From positions 33,087 to 97,086 of the forward strand of contig NZ_JBDJAW010000030.1 in the NCBI RefSeq assembly GCF_039649665.1: DNA of 64,000 nucleotides. Reading direction: 5' to 3'. Below, in pieces: positions 8,638 to 17,043 of the stretch. The stretch is from Microbispora sp. ZYX-F-249 (GTDB taxonomy: Bacteria > Actinomycetota > Actinomycetes > Streptosporangiales > Streptosporangiaceae). Numbering within the stretch: position 1 is the first letter of the stretch; each line of letters begins with the position of its first letter. Both the position numbers and the translations under genes were made by a program. Below the pieces are notes generated by a model. The model did no database searches. It was not told the origin of the DNA and saw only the letters and a list, made by a program, of their open reading frames with translations.

Positions 8638-9874
8638 CCGCCGCCCGGTAGAGGGCCTCCGGGGTGACGGCGCCGGCGAGCAGGCGGCCGTCGTCGGTGA
8701 TCAGGATCGACACCACCTTGGTGCGCAGCAGCCTGCCGCTCCCCCACGCCCCGCTGACCGGGGTGGCCGACGAGCGCACGCCGTCGAGCAGCGCGGCGAG
8801 ATCCACGCCGTCCCCCTCTCCGTCCCGCTTGCCGGACCGCTCGCCGGACCGCCCGGCGGTCACGTCGGGCAGGGACGTGACGAGCACGCTGTCCCAGCCC
8901 GACCCGGCGACGCGGCCCCGGTCGCGGGCCTCGGCCGCCGCCTCCGGCCGGTGCCCGGCGGGAGGCGTGGCCGTCCCTTCCTCGACCTTCGCGCCGGGCG
9001 GTGGCGTGAAGGAGAAGTTCTCCGGGGCGGGAGCGGTGAACGACAACGACTCGAAGCCGACCTCGAAGACCGGCTCGGCCGCGCCCTTCGCGTACACCTG
9101 CACGCGCAGCGGCATCAGCTTCTCACCGTCGAGCGCCACCCGGACGTCCTTGATCAGCGAGTCCGCCGCCTTGGGCGTCAGCACGAGCTGGTAGGCCGCG
9201 CGGCCCGCGACCGTGACGTTCTCGCCGACGCCGATCGCGGTGTCGGCGCCGGCCGCCTCCAGCGCCTGCCGCGCGGCCTGCTCGGGCGTCGCGAACCGCG
9301 TCTCGAACGTCGTCTCGAACGGCGTCTTGAACGGCGTCTTGAACGGCGTCTTGAACGGCGTCTTGAACGGCGTCGAAGGCCGCGCCGGGAACGCGCCGTC
9401 CGGCCTGCCGCCGGTGGCCGCCGGGGCGGTGAGGCGGGTCGCCTTGTTGGCGGCGCTGTCCCACAGCCACACCGTGTCGCCGTTCGCGATGACGTCGGTC
9501 TCGCTCATCTCCCCCGGCAGCATGAGGCGGAACCGGTTCTCCCCCGCGTACCAGATCTTGAGCTGGTGCGACCCCGACAGCAGCGACAACGGCGAGGCCC
9601 CGGCCGGCCCGGGCGGCCCGGACAGGCCCGACAGGCCGGGCAGCGCGGGCAGGCCGAGCGACGCCGTCTCGACGATCGTGCCGGACATCTGCGGCATGCG
9701 GCCGTGCTGCCAGGTGCGCGCGACCTCGGTCAGCAACTGCTCCGCCGTGCGGTCCGGCAGCGACGGGTCGCTGCGCACCGCCGCGATCACCGGGCCGGTC
9801 CCCACGGCCGCCGCCACCACGGCCACCGCCGCCACCGGCACTCCCCACTTCACGGCTCGGGCTCTCTTCGCCAT
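8624..9874 (-). CDS. LolA-like / RseB-like secreted protein
   Basis: 416 residues. N-terminal basic stretch plus hydrophobic helix (VPVAAVAVVAAAVGTGPVIA) anchors or exports it. The following sequence (QHGRMPQMSGTIVETASLGL, HQLKIWYAGENRFRLML, DTVWLWDSAANKATRL) matches the LolA/LolB/RseB beta fold as found in actinobacterial outer-membrane-lipoprotein-carrier-like proteins. These proteins bind lipid or lipoprotein moieties at the cell surface. Between ~residues 165 and 195 the protein has seven four-residue repeats of the F-K-T-P type, encoded by a 12-bp tandem array at 9288-9371. ATG 9874 is chosen because GGGAG precedes it and the signal sequence begins there. First gene of the exporter operon. 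Confidence 0.87.
   Translation of the reverse strand: MAKRARAVKWGVPVAAVAVVAAAVGTGPVIAAVRSDPSLPDRTAEQLLTEVARTWQHGRMPQMSGTIVETASLGLPALPGLSGLSGPPGPAGASPLSLLSGSHQLKIWYAGENRFRLMLPGEMSETDVIANGDTVWLWDSAANKATRLTAPAATGGRPDGAFPARPSTPFKTPFKTPFKTPFKTPFETTFETRFATPEQAARQALEAAGADTAIGVGENVTVAGRAAYQLVLTPKAADSLIKDVRVALDGEKLMPLRVQVYAKGAAEPVFEVGFESLSFTAPAPENFSFTPPPGAKVEEGTATPPAGHRPEAAAEARDRGRVAGSGWDSVLVTSLPDVTAGRSGERSGKRDGEGDGVDLAALLDGVRSSATPVSGAWGSGRLLRTKVVSILITDDGRLLAGAVTPEALYRAAGEKR
9288..9371. repeat. in-frame 12-bp tandem repeat, 7 units
   Basis: Plus-strand unit GTCTTGAACGGC occurs four times exactly (9324-9371), preceded by three diverged copies (GTCGCGAACCGC, GTCTCGAACGTC, GTCTCGAACGGC). It lies inside the LolA-like gene and encodes alternating Phe-Lys/Glu-Thr-Pro/Thr residues, so copy-number change would not shift the frame. 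Confidence 0.95.
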
Positions 9875-9940
9875 CTCACATCTCCCACTATGGGCGGAAA
9901 CCTGACGACTCGAAGACTGCCGGGACGATCCTGTGCCGAC

Positions 9941-9967
9941 GCTGAGACGGGCTGAGAGGCCTCTCAG
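9941..9967. promoter_or_regulatory. candidate response-regulator operator in divergent gap
   Basis: Between the LolA-like operon (start 9874) and the response regulator (start 10010). GCTGAGA occurs at 9941-9947 and 9951-9957, a 10-bp period usual for tandem OmpR-family sites. The second copy opens a perfect 16-bp palindrome CTGAGAGGCCTCTCAG (9952-9967). Position and symmetry suggest autoregulation and control of the exporter operon; no binding has been shown. Confidence 0.5.
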
Positions 9968-10009
9968 GCACGCCGCACCCGCACCGGCGAAAGGGGCCAC
10001 ACTGGGGCA

Positions 10010-10684
10010 ATGCGGGTTCTGGTGGTGGAGGACGAGCGGCGGATGGCGGCGGCGCTGCGCCGCGGGCTGCAGGCGGAGGGCTTCGCCGTCGACCTGGCGC
10101 ACGACGGCCACGAGGGCCTGCACCTGGCCCGCGTCGGCGACTACGACGTGGTCGTGCTCGACATCATGCTGCCCGGCCTGTCCGGCTACAACGTGTGCAA
10201 GCAGTTGCGCGCGGAGGAGAACTGGGTGCCGATCCTCATGCTGTCGGCCAAGGACGGCGAGTACGACATGGCCGACGGGCTCGACCTCGGCGCCGACGAC
10301 TACCTCACCAAGCCGTTCTCGTACGTCGTGCTGGTGGCCCGGCTCCGGGCCCTGCTGCGCCGGGGCGGCGGCCGCAGGCCCGCCGTGCTCCGCGCGGGCG
10401 ACCTGTCGCTCGACCCCGCGGCACGGCACGTCGCGCGGGGCGAGGAGCCGGTCGAGCTGACGCCCAGGGAGTTCGCGCTGCTGGAGTATCTGATGCGCCG
10501 GCCGGGCGAGGTGGTGTCGAAGCCGGAGATCCTGGAGCACGTGTGGGACACCTACGACACCGACCCGAACGTGGTCGAGGTCTACGTCGGGTATCTCCGC
10601 CGGAAGATCGACACGCCGTTCGGGCGAGCCGCCCTGCAGACCGTGCGCGGAGCCGGATACCGGCTCGCGAGCGACGGCGGCTGA
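10010..10684 (+). CDS. OmpR-family response regulator
   Basis: 224 residues. Receiver domain: acidic pocket VVEDE, phospho-acceptor Asp51 in VVVLDIMLPG, and Lys101 in DYLTKPF. The C-terminal ~95 residues are a winged helix (PVELTPREFALLEYLMRRPG and the VYVGYLRRKID recognition region). It is a cytoplasmic transcription factor, phosphorylated by the kinase whose gene starts 3 nt after its stop. Its divergent neighbours (LolA-like protein and ABC exporter) are the obvious candidate targets. Confidence 0.95.
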   Translation: MRVLVVEDERRMAAALRRGLQAEGFAVDLAHDGHEGLHLARVGDYDVVVLDIMLPGLSGYNVCKQLRAEENWVPILMLSAKDGEYDMADGLDLGADDYLTKPFSYVVLVARLRALLRRGGGRRPAVLRAGDLSLDPAARHVARGEEPVELTPREFALLEYLMRRPGEVVSKPEILEHVWDTYDTDPNVVEVYVGYLRRKIDTPFGRAALQTVRGAGYRLASDGG

Positions 10685-10687
10685 CCC

Positions 10688-12061
10688 GTGCGCCTGCCCG
10701 ATCCCGCCGTCCTCGCGCGCCCCGTGACGTGGTGGCGGCGGCAGAGCCTGCGGTTCCGGGTGACCGCCGCCGCGACCGCCGTGCTGGCGCTCGCCCTCGC
10801 CGTGTCGGCGTACGTGTTCGTCGCGGTGCTCGGCGAGGCGCTCGTCCGCCGCATCGACGACCAGGTCTACCAGCGGGCGCGTGAGATCGTCGCGCTGTCG
10901 GACGCGGACCGGCTGTCCGATCCCGTCGTCTCGGCGGACAACACGATCGTGCAGGTGCTCGACCGGGACGGGCGCGTCGTCGACGCCACGCCGAACACCG
11001 ACCGCCTGGTCCCCCTGCTGCCTGCGCCGGCGCGGGAGGCCGCCGTACGCGCCGGCGAGCCCCTTTTCCTGGACGGCCGGCCGTACGCGCTGCCGGGGAC
11101 GCTGCGGGTGCGGGTGCTCGGCGCGGACCGCGGCGTGACGGTGATCGTGGCGCGCTCGTTCGCCGAGGTGGAGAGCAGCCTGGTGACCACCGGGCACGTG
11201 CTGATCGCGGGCATGCCGCTCCTGCTCGCGCTGCTGGCGGCGGTCTCGTGGCTGGTCGTCGGGCGCACGCTGCGGCCCATCGCGCTGCTGCGGCGGGGCG
11301 CGGCCGAGGTGGGCGCGACCGCGCGGTCGCGGCGGCTGCCGGTGCCCGAGGCCCGCGACGAGGTGCACGCGCTCGCGACCACCCTCAACGACATGCTCGG
11401 GCGGCTGGAGGAGGCCGACGCGCGCCAGCGGGCGCTGGTCTCCGACGCCGCGCACGAGTTGCGCAGCCCGCTCGCGAGCATGCGGCTCCAGCTGGAGGTC
11501 GCGCTCAGCCACCCGGAGGGGCAGGACTGGAAGGAGACGGCGGAAGGGGTGCTCGAGGACACCCTCCGGCTGTCCCGGCTCGCCGAGGACCTGCTCGCGC
11601 TCGCCCGGCTCGACGAGGGACGCCTGGGCCGGCGGGAGCCGGTCGACCTGGCCGAGCTCGCCCGCCGTACGGCCGAGCGGCACGGCCTCGCCCTCGACCT
11701 CGGGCCCGGCCCGTCTCCCGTCGTGGTGGGCGACGCCCTGGACCTGCGGCGGGTGCTCGCCAACCTGGTCGGCAACGCCCTGCGGCACGCGGCGTCCACG
11801 GTCCGGATCGGCGTGCGCGCCGACGGGGCGGTCGCGGAGCTGACCGTCACCGACGACGGGCCGGGCATCCCGCCGGAGGACCGCGAGCGGGTCTTCGACC
11901 GGTTCACCCGGCTCGACGACGCGCGCAGCCGCGACGACGGCGGCGCCGGGCTCGGTCTCGCGATCGTGCGCACCACGGTCGAGGCCCACGGCGGTACGGT
12001 CCATCTGGAGGACGCCTCCCCCGGACTGCGCGCCGTCGTCCGGATCCCCCTGGCACGTTGA
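10688..12061 (+). CDS. sensor histidine kinase, partner of the upstream regulator
   Basis: 457 residues. Two membrane helices (~26-48 and ~170-192) frame an extracytoplasmic domain of ~120 residues. A HAMP linker follows (VVGRTLRPIALLRRGAAEVG), then HisKA with phospho-His256 in SDAAHELRSPL, and HATPase_c with the N box (NLVGNALRHA), G1 (DDGPGIP) and G2 (GGAGLGLAI). GTG 10688 is the first start after the regulator stop. The sensed signal is unknown; an envelope signal is suggested by the exporter and LolA-like genes opposite. Confidence 0.94.
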   Translation: MRLPDPAVLARPVTWWRRQSLRFRVTAAATAVLALALAVSAYVFVAVLGEALVRRIDDQVYQRAREIVALSDADRLSDPVVSADNTIVQVLDRDGRVVDATPNTDRLVPLLPAPAREAAVRAGEPLFLDGRPYALPGTLRVRVLGADRGVTVIVARSFAEVESSLVTTGHVLIAGMPLLLALLAAVSWLVVGRTLRPIALLRRGAAEVGATARSRRLPVPEARDEVHALATTLNDMLGRLEEADARQRALVSDAAHELRSPLASMRLQLEVALSHPEGQDWKETAEGVLEDTLRLSRLAEDLLALARLDEGRLGRREPVDLAELARRTAERHGLALDLGPGPSPVVVGDALDLRRVLANLVGNALRHAASTVRIGVRADGAVAELTVTDDGPGIPPEDRERVFDRFTRLDDARSRDDGGAGLGLAIVRTTVEAHGGTVHLEDASPGLRAVVRIPLAR

Positions 12062-12069
12062 GGAGTTCC

Positions 12070-13488
12070 ATGCTTCCCGACCACGGCAGGCCCGTCGCCG
12101 AACTGCTCGCCGAGCTCACCGCCCTGAAGGCGGCCGACCTGCCGGTCCGCGGCGGCAAGGTGACGGCCTACGTCTACGACACCGGCCTGCCGGAGGTGCA
12201 CGAGGCCGCGCACCGGGCGTACGCGGAGATGCTCGAGGTCAACATGCTCGACCCGACGGCCTTCCCCAGCATGGTCGCGCTGGAGCGCCAGGTCGTCGGG
12301 GCGGTGGCCGAGCTGCTCGGACGGCCCGGCGCGCCCGGGATCTTCACCAGCGGCGGCACCGAGTCGATCATGCTGGCGGTGAAGGCGGCCCGCGACGCCC
12401 GCCCCGGCGCCACCCGGGTCGTGCTGCCGGTCACCGCGCACCCGGCGTTCCACAAGGCCGCGCACTACCTCGGCATGGAGATCGTGCCGGTCCCGGTGGA
12501 CCCGGCCGGCTACCGCGCCTCGGTCCCGGCGTTCGAGGACGCGCTGGACGACCGGACCGCGCTGGCCGTGGTCTCGGCGCCGTCCTACCCGCAGGGCGTC
12601 GTCGACCCGGTCGAGGAGGTCGCCGCGCTCGCCGCCTCGCGCGGCGTGCCGTGCCACGTGGACGCCTGCGTCGGCGGCTGGCTGCTGCCGTGGCTGCGCG
12701 AGGCCGGGGCCGCGATCCCGCCCTTCGACCTGAGCGTGCCCGGCGTCACCTCGATCTCCTGCGACCTGCACAAGTTCGGGTACGCGCCGAAGGGGGCGTC
12801 GGTGCTGCTGTTCCGCGACGCGGAACTGCGCCGCCGGGCCTACTTCGCCTCGGCGGCCTGGCCCGGTTACACGATCATCAACGCGACCGTGCAGAGCTCG
12901 CGCTCGGCGGGGCCGCTGGGCGGCGCCTGGGCGACCCTGCAGGCCCTCGGCCGGGAGGGCTACCTGGAGCTCGGCCGCAGGACGCTCGAGGCGACCCGGA
13001 GGCTGACCGACGGCGTAGGGAAGATCCCCGGTCTGCGGGTGCTCGGCGAGCCGGAGGCCGCGCTGGTCGCCATCGCCGGCTCCGCCGAGGTGGACGTCTT
13101 CGTGCTCGCCGACGAGGCGCGCCGGCTCGGCTGGTTCCTCCAGCCGCAGCTGTCGTACGCCGGGATCCCGGCCAACATCCACGTGACGGTCACCGGCGTG
13201 ACGCTGGCCGGGGTGGACGCGATGCTGGAGGTGATCGCGGAGGCGGCCGAGGCCGCCCGGAAGCGGGGGCCTGCCGAGGTGCCCGAGGGGCTGCCCGAGC
13301 TGATCGCGTCCCTCGACCTCGACGCGCTGGACGACGCCACGTTCGCCGAGCTCGCCGCGTCGGTGGGGATCGACCTCACCGCGACCGGGCAGCCCGGGAT
13401 GGCGGTGGTGAACGCCGTGCTCGACGCGCTGCCGGCCGCGTCCCGCGAGGCGGTCCTCGTCCGGTTCCTGTCGGTCCTGTACGCCTGA
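12070..13488 (+). CDS. PLP-dependent decarboxylase/lyase (sphingosine-phosphate-lyase-like)
   Basis: 472 residues, fold-type I PLP enzyme of the group II decarboxylase family. Visible: TSGGTESI (93-100) for phosphate binding, HVDACVGG (Asp198) under the pyridine ring, and the Schiff-base lysine Lys235 in SISCDLHKFGYAPKG. The DLHKFGY motif and overall order match bacterial relatives of sphingosine-1-phosphate lyase rather than glutamate decarboxylase. The substrate is uncertain. AGGAG lies just before ATG 12070, and the gene starts 9 nt after the histidine kinase's stop, so it may be read through from that operon. Confidence 0.88.
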   Translation: MLPDHGRPVAELLAELTALKAADLPVRGGKVTAYVYDTGLPEVHEAAHRAYAEMLEVNMLDPTAFPSMVALERQVVGAVAELLGRPGAPGIFTSGGTESIMLAVKAARDARPGATRVVLPVTAHPAFHKAAHYLGMEIVPVPVDPAGYRASVPAFEDALDDRTALAVVSAPSYPQGVVDPVEEVAALAASRGVPCHVDACVGGWLLPWLREAGAAIPPFDLSVPGVTSISCDLHKFGYAPKGASVLLFRDAELRRRAYFASAAWPGYTIINATVQSSRSAGPLGGAWATLQALGREGYLELGRRTLEATRRLTDGVGKIPGLRVLGEPEAALVAIAGSAEVDVFVLADEARRLGWFLQPQLSYAGIPANIHVTVTGVTLAGVDAMLEVIAEAAEAARKRGPAEVPEGLPELIASLDLDALDDATFAELAASVGIDLTATGQPGMAVVNAVLDALPAASREAVLVRFLSVLYA

Positions 13489-13583
13489 GCCGCCTCTCGC
13501 CGTAGGAGGGCCCTGGCCGCGGTGAACGCCCCGGGTCCGCCGGGGGTGGGCACGGGTGTGCCGATGCTGCCAAACTCTGGGGC

Positions 13584-15305
13584 ATGAGGGAGAACGAGCA
13601 GCGGTCGCTGGTTCCCAGCATGCGGTTGGACGATCTGCTGGCCGAGTTGCAGACGCGTCTGGAGGCGGTGCTGGCCACGCGTGATCGGGTGCACGCGCTG
13701 CTGGAGGCGGTCGTGTCGATCGGCAGCGATCTGGACCTGGAGGTGGTGCTGCGGCGGATCGTGGCGACCGCCGCCACGCTGGTGGACGCGACCTACGGGG
13801 CGATGGGCGTGATCGGGGAGGAGAACACGCTCATCCAGTTCGTGCCGGTGGGGCTGAGCGAGGAGGAGATCGCCCGGATCGAGCACTGGCCGCACGGGCT
13901 GGGCCTGCTCGGCCTGCTGATCAAGGAGCCGCAGACGCTGCGGTTGTCGCACATCTCCGAGCACCCCGAGTCCTATGGTTTCCCGCCGGGGCATCCGCCG
14001 ATGGGCAGTTTCCTGGGCGTGCCGGTCCGCGTGCGCGACGAGGTGTTCGGCAATCTGTATCTGACCGAGAAGCGCGGCGGCGGGGACTTCGACGAGGACG
14101 ACGAGGCGATCGTGGTGGCCCTGGCCACGGCCGCGGGTGTCGCGATCGAGAACGCGCGGTTGTACGAGGACAGCCGGCGGCGGGAGACCTGGTTGCAGGC
14201 CTCGGCCGACATCACGACGCGGTTGCTGTCCGGGGGCGAGCCGCAGGAGGTCTTGACGCTGATCGCGCGGCGGGCCCGTGAGATGGCCGGCGCCGACGCC
14301 GCGGCGATCCTGCTCCCGGGCAAGGACGGCGACACCCTGCACGTGGCGCTGGAGGACGGCGCGCCGGCCGAGGACGGGCAGCCGGGCGTCCGTCTCGTCG
14401 GCGACGAGGTCGCGGTCGAGGGGTCCCTGGCCGGCCGGGCGTTCCTCAGCGGTGAACCGCTCGCACTGGACGATCTCGACCACAACCAGGTGCGCCTGGT
14501 CTGGGCCGACGACCCGCCGGTGGGCCCGGCCGGCGCCGTGCCGCTGGGTGCGCTGGGAGCCGTGCGCGGGGTGCTCGCCCTGGTCAAACGCTCGGGACGG
14601 ATGCCGTTCAGCCAGTCCGAACTACGGACGCTGCACGCCTTCGCCGGGCAGGCCGCCGTCGCCCTGGAACTGGCCGAGACCCGCCGCGACGCCGAACGAC
14701 TCGGCCTGCTGGAAGACCGCGACCGCATCGCCAAGGACCTGCACGACGTCGTCATCCAGCGCCTGTTCGCCGTCGCCATGACCTTGATGAGCGCGGTGCG
14801 CCTGGTCGAACGCCCCGAAGCCTCCTCCCGCCTGCAGAACGCGATCGACGAACTCGACACCACCATCCGCCAGATCCGCTCGACCATCTTCGCCCTGCAG
14901 ACTCCCCGCGAAGACACCGCGCCCAGCCTGCGCGCCCAGATCGTCGACCTGGTCGAAGGCGCGCGCGGCCACCTGGGCTTCATGCCGGGCCTCAGCCTGG
15001 AGGGCCGCCTCGACAACGACGTGCCCCCCGAGGTCGCCGAACACCTGCTCGCCGTGCTCCGCGAGGCCCTGTCCAACCTCGTCCGCCACGCCAAGGCCCG
15101 CCGCGCCGACGTCACCGTCCAGGCCGCCGACGGGCACCTGACCCTCCTGGTCCACGACGACGGCGTCGGCATCCCGCCCGAAGGCCGCCGCAGCGGCCTG
15201 CGCAACCTCGCCGACCGCGCCGAACGACTCGGCGGCGCCTTCACCGTCACCTCACCTCCCACCGGCGGCGCCCACCTCGAATGGAGCGTCCCGCTGCACG
15301 GATGA
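13584..15305 (+). CDS. DevS/DosT-like GAF sensor histidine kinase (orphan)
   Basis: 573 residues, no membrane helices. Two GAF domains (~40-195 and ~205-365), then a HisKA_3 dimerisation helix with phospho-His387 in RDRIAKDLHDVVIQRLFA and a HATPase_c domain (LSNLVRHAKARRADV, DDGVGIPPEGRRSGL). The first GAF contains GFPPGHPPM (His137) followed by FLGVPVRVRDEVFGNLYLTE. In Mycobacterium DevS/DosT the equivalent His of the FPP-HPPM segment is, from memory, the haem ligand, so an oxygen or redox sensor is plausible. No response-regulator gene is adjacent. Confidence 0.92.
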   Translation: MRENEQRSLVPSMRLDDLLAELQTRLEAVLATRDRVHALLEAVVSIGSDLDLEVVLRRIVATAATLVDATYGAMGVIGEENTLIQFVPVGLSEEEIARIEHWPHGLGLLGLLIKEPQTLRLSHISEHPESYGFPPGHPPMGSFLGVPVRVRDEVFGNLYLTEKRGGGDFDEDDEAIVVALATAAGVAIENARLYEDSRRRETWLQASADITTRLLSGGEPQEVLTLIARRAREMAGADAAAILLPGKDGDTLHVALEDGAPAEDGQPGVRLVGDEVAVEGSLAGRAFLSGEPLALDDLDHNQVRLVWADDPPVGPAGAVPLGALGAVRGVLALVKRSGRMPFSQSELRTLHAFAGQAAVALELAETRRDAERLGLLEDRDRIAKDLHDVVIQRLFAVAMTLMSAVRLVERPEASSRLQNAIDELDTTIRQIRSTIFALQTPREDTAPSLRAQIVDLVEGARGHLGFMPGLSLEGRLDNDVPPEVAEHLLAVLREALSNLVRHAKARRADVTVQAADGHLTLLVHDDGVGIPPEGRRSGLRNLADRAERLGGAFTVTSPPTGGAHLEWSVPLHG

Positions 15306-15343
15306 CATCGCCCGCCGACGCCGGCCGCACCCGCCGCGGGCCG

Positions 15344-16345
15344 TCACGGGTGGGGGCGGCGGACGCGGGGGACGGGCTGGCCGCGGCGCGCGGCCTCGGC
15401 CTTCAGGCGCTTTCTGAGCATGCGGCCCTGCCCGAGGAACGACCGGATCCGCTCGCGGCGGTCGCCGGACAGGCTCCAGTCGTTCAGGGCCCGCTCGACC
15501 CGCACGCTCAGCCGGTCGTCCGCTCCGGTCGCGGTCCCGACGAGCACCACGTTCTCCTGCCATTCCATGCCCGGGCCGTGCCGGTGGAAGGTCAGGCACA
15601 CGGGCCCGGGCGCCGCCTCGACCCCGGCGGGCAACCGCAGGTCGAAGCCGGCCTCGGTCCGTGCGGCCGAGCGGACGCGCACCGGCAGCGGCATGCCGCC
15701 GGCGACCATCGTGACGACGGGCTCGCCCAGGCGGGCGGCGCGGTCGGCGAAGAGCCGCCAGTCCGGCGGCGGGGCCGATCGGCCCGGCAGCCGGGGACCC
15801 GCGGGGGCGGGGTCGGAGGCGGGGACCGCGAGGCCTCCGGGGGCCGTCCAGACCTCGGGCGTCCCGGACAGGTCGCCCTCGGGCCACCAGACGATCCTCT
15901 CGGGGGTGACCTCCACCCAGATGCGAGCGAAATACCACCCCAGCCGCTTCACCAGGAACCACGGCATCCCGGCGAATCCGGCGCCGGTCTTGGCGAGCGA
16001 CTCGCGGACGTACCGGTCGGTGCCGGCCTGCAGATCGGCGTCGCGTACGGCCGCCCGGCCCTGTACCAGGACGATCGGCGGCCGATCGAGCCCGCTGCCC
16101 GTGCCCTCCGCGCCGGCGCTGGAGAAGAGCAGCGCGACGCGCGGGTCGCGCCGGGCGCGCTCGGCCTTGCCGGGGTAGGTGAGCCCGGTGCTCACATCGA
16201 GCGTGCCGGCCGCGCCGATGTACGGCGTGACGGGCCAGGTGACGGGCCGGCCGACGCGGGTGAGCGAGGCGTATTCGCAGACCATGGCGCGGCCGAAGAG
16301 CTCGGCGGCCTCGCGCGGCCACGTGATCGGTGCGGATGCGGTCAT
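15344..16345 (-). CDS. pyridoxamine 5'-phosphate oxidase-family (flavin split-barrel) protein
   Basis: 333 residues from ATG 16345, whose A is shared with the stop of the upstream hemerythrin gene (TGATG). The first ~150 residues (AMVCEYASLTRVGRPVTWPV, DPRVALLFSS, IVLVQGRAAVRD) show the split-barrel pattern of PNPOx-like and F420/FMN-binding proteins. The second half has a weakly related block (LRLPAGVEAAPGPVCLTFH), possibly a second barrel. It probably binds a flavin or F420 in the cytoplasm; the substrate is unknown. Confidence 0.82.
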   Translation of the reverse strand: MTASAPITWPREAAELFGRAMVCEYASLTRVGRPVTWPVTPYIGAAGTLDVSTGLTYPGKAERARRDPRVALLFSSAGAEGTGSGLDRPPIVLVQGRAAVRDADLQAGTDRYVRESLAKTGAGFAGMPWFLVKRLGWYFARIWVEVTPERIVWWPEGDLSGTPEVWTAPGGLAVPASDPAPAGPRLPGRSAPPPDWRLFADRAARLGEPVVTMVAGGMPLPVRVRSAARTEAGFDLRLPAGVEAAPGPVCLTFHRHGPGMEWQENVVLVGTATGADDRLSVRVERALNDWSLSGDRRERIRSFLGQGRMLRKRLKAEAARRGQPVPRVRRPHP

Positions 16346-16989
16346 CACGACTCCAGGACAGCGCTCGCGGGGATGGCGGCGCCGTACAGGCGGCTGTAGC
16401 GCCGCCGGTAGGCCGGCCACCAGAACAGGCGGAACAGGAGCCGCGCCACGGCGGGCAGGTCGGCGTACGACCTCGCGAGCAGGTCGGCGTCCGCGCTCGA
16501 GGCGAGCCAGCCGAAGACGAGGGGGACCCGGCGGCGGCCGAAGTCGTCCAGCGCCCGGCGCTTGTCGGCCTCGACGTCCTCGACGGTGAGGTGGCGGAGC
16601 ATGAGCGGCACGGCGGTCCGCTCCTCGTGGTCGAGGTGCTCGTTGACGAGCTCGTGCAGCCGGCGCAGAGTGCGCGCCCGCCCGGCCAGGGGCACTCCGC
16701 GATCGGCGGCGGCCGCGATGAGCGGATCGAGCGCGGAGTGCTCGGACTCCAGCTCGCTCAGCGCTTCCGCCGCCTCCGGTGCACGCTCGGCGAGCATGGG
16801 CCACAGGCCGGCGTCCTCGTGCGAGTGATGGGCGTGCAGCATGTCCAGCACGAGCGCGAGCTGCTCCTCCAGAAGTTCCTCGTGCGCGTCGTCACGCGGG
16901 TTCGCGCACGCCTCGGCCAGGCGGCCGAACTCGGCGCGGAAACCGGCGTGCATCATCAGGAAGCCGGTCAGGTGTTCCGGTGTGATCAT
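16345..16989 (-). CDS. hemerythrin HHE-domain protein
   Basis: 214 residues. Metal-ligand pattern of a four-helix hemerythrin: HAGFRAEF near the start, HAHHSHED (~52-59), ELESEHSALD and NEHLDHEERTAVP. Such domains bind a non-haem di-iron centre and may sense or scavenge oxygen, NO or peroxide. The extra ~70 residues at the C-terminus are unassigned. GAGGAAA precedes ATG 16989. It is translationally coupled to the flavin-barrel gene downstream, suggesting a joint redox role (inference). Confidence 0.92.
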   Translation of the reverse strand: MITPEHLTGFLMMHAGFRAEFGRLAEACANPRDDAHEELLEEQLALVLDMLHAHHSHEDAGLWPMLAERAPEAAEALSELESEHSALDPLIAAAADRGVPLAGRARTLRRLHELVNEHLDHEERTAVPLMLRHLTVEDVEADKRRALDDFGRRRVPLVFGWLASSADADLLARSYADLPAVARLLFRLFWWPAYRRRYSRLYGAAIPASAVLES

Positions 16990-17043
16990 CGGTCTGTTTC
17001 CTCACGTGTCGAACGTGTCGGCAACAGACTGAGCGACCCGGCC

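Noticed and set aside
8627..12004. A long minus-strand frame running from 12004 into the LolA-like gene
   Set aside because: The part upstream of 9874 is antisense to the two-component genes and has their high-GC third-position pattern; the signal peptide and ribosome site mark 9874 as the real start.
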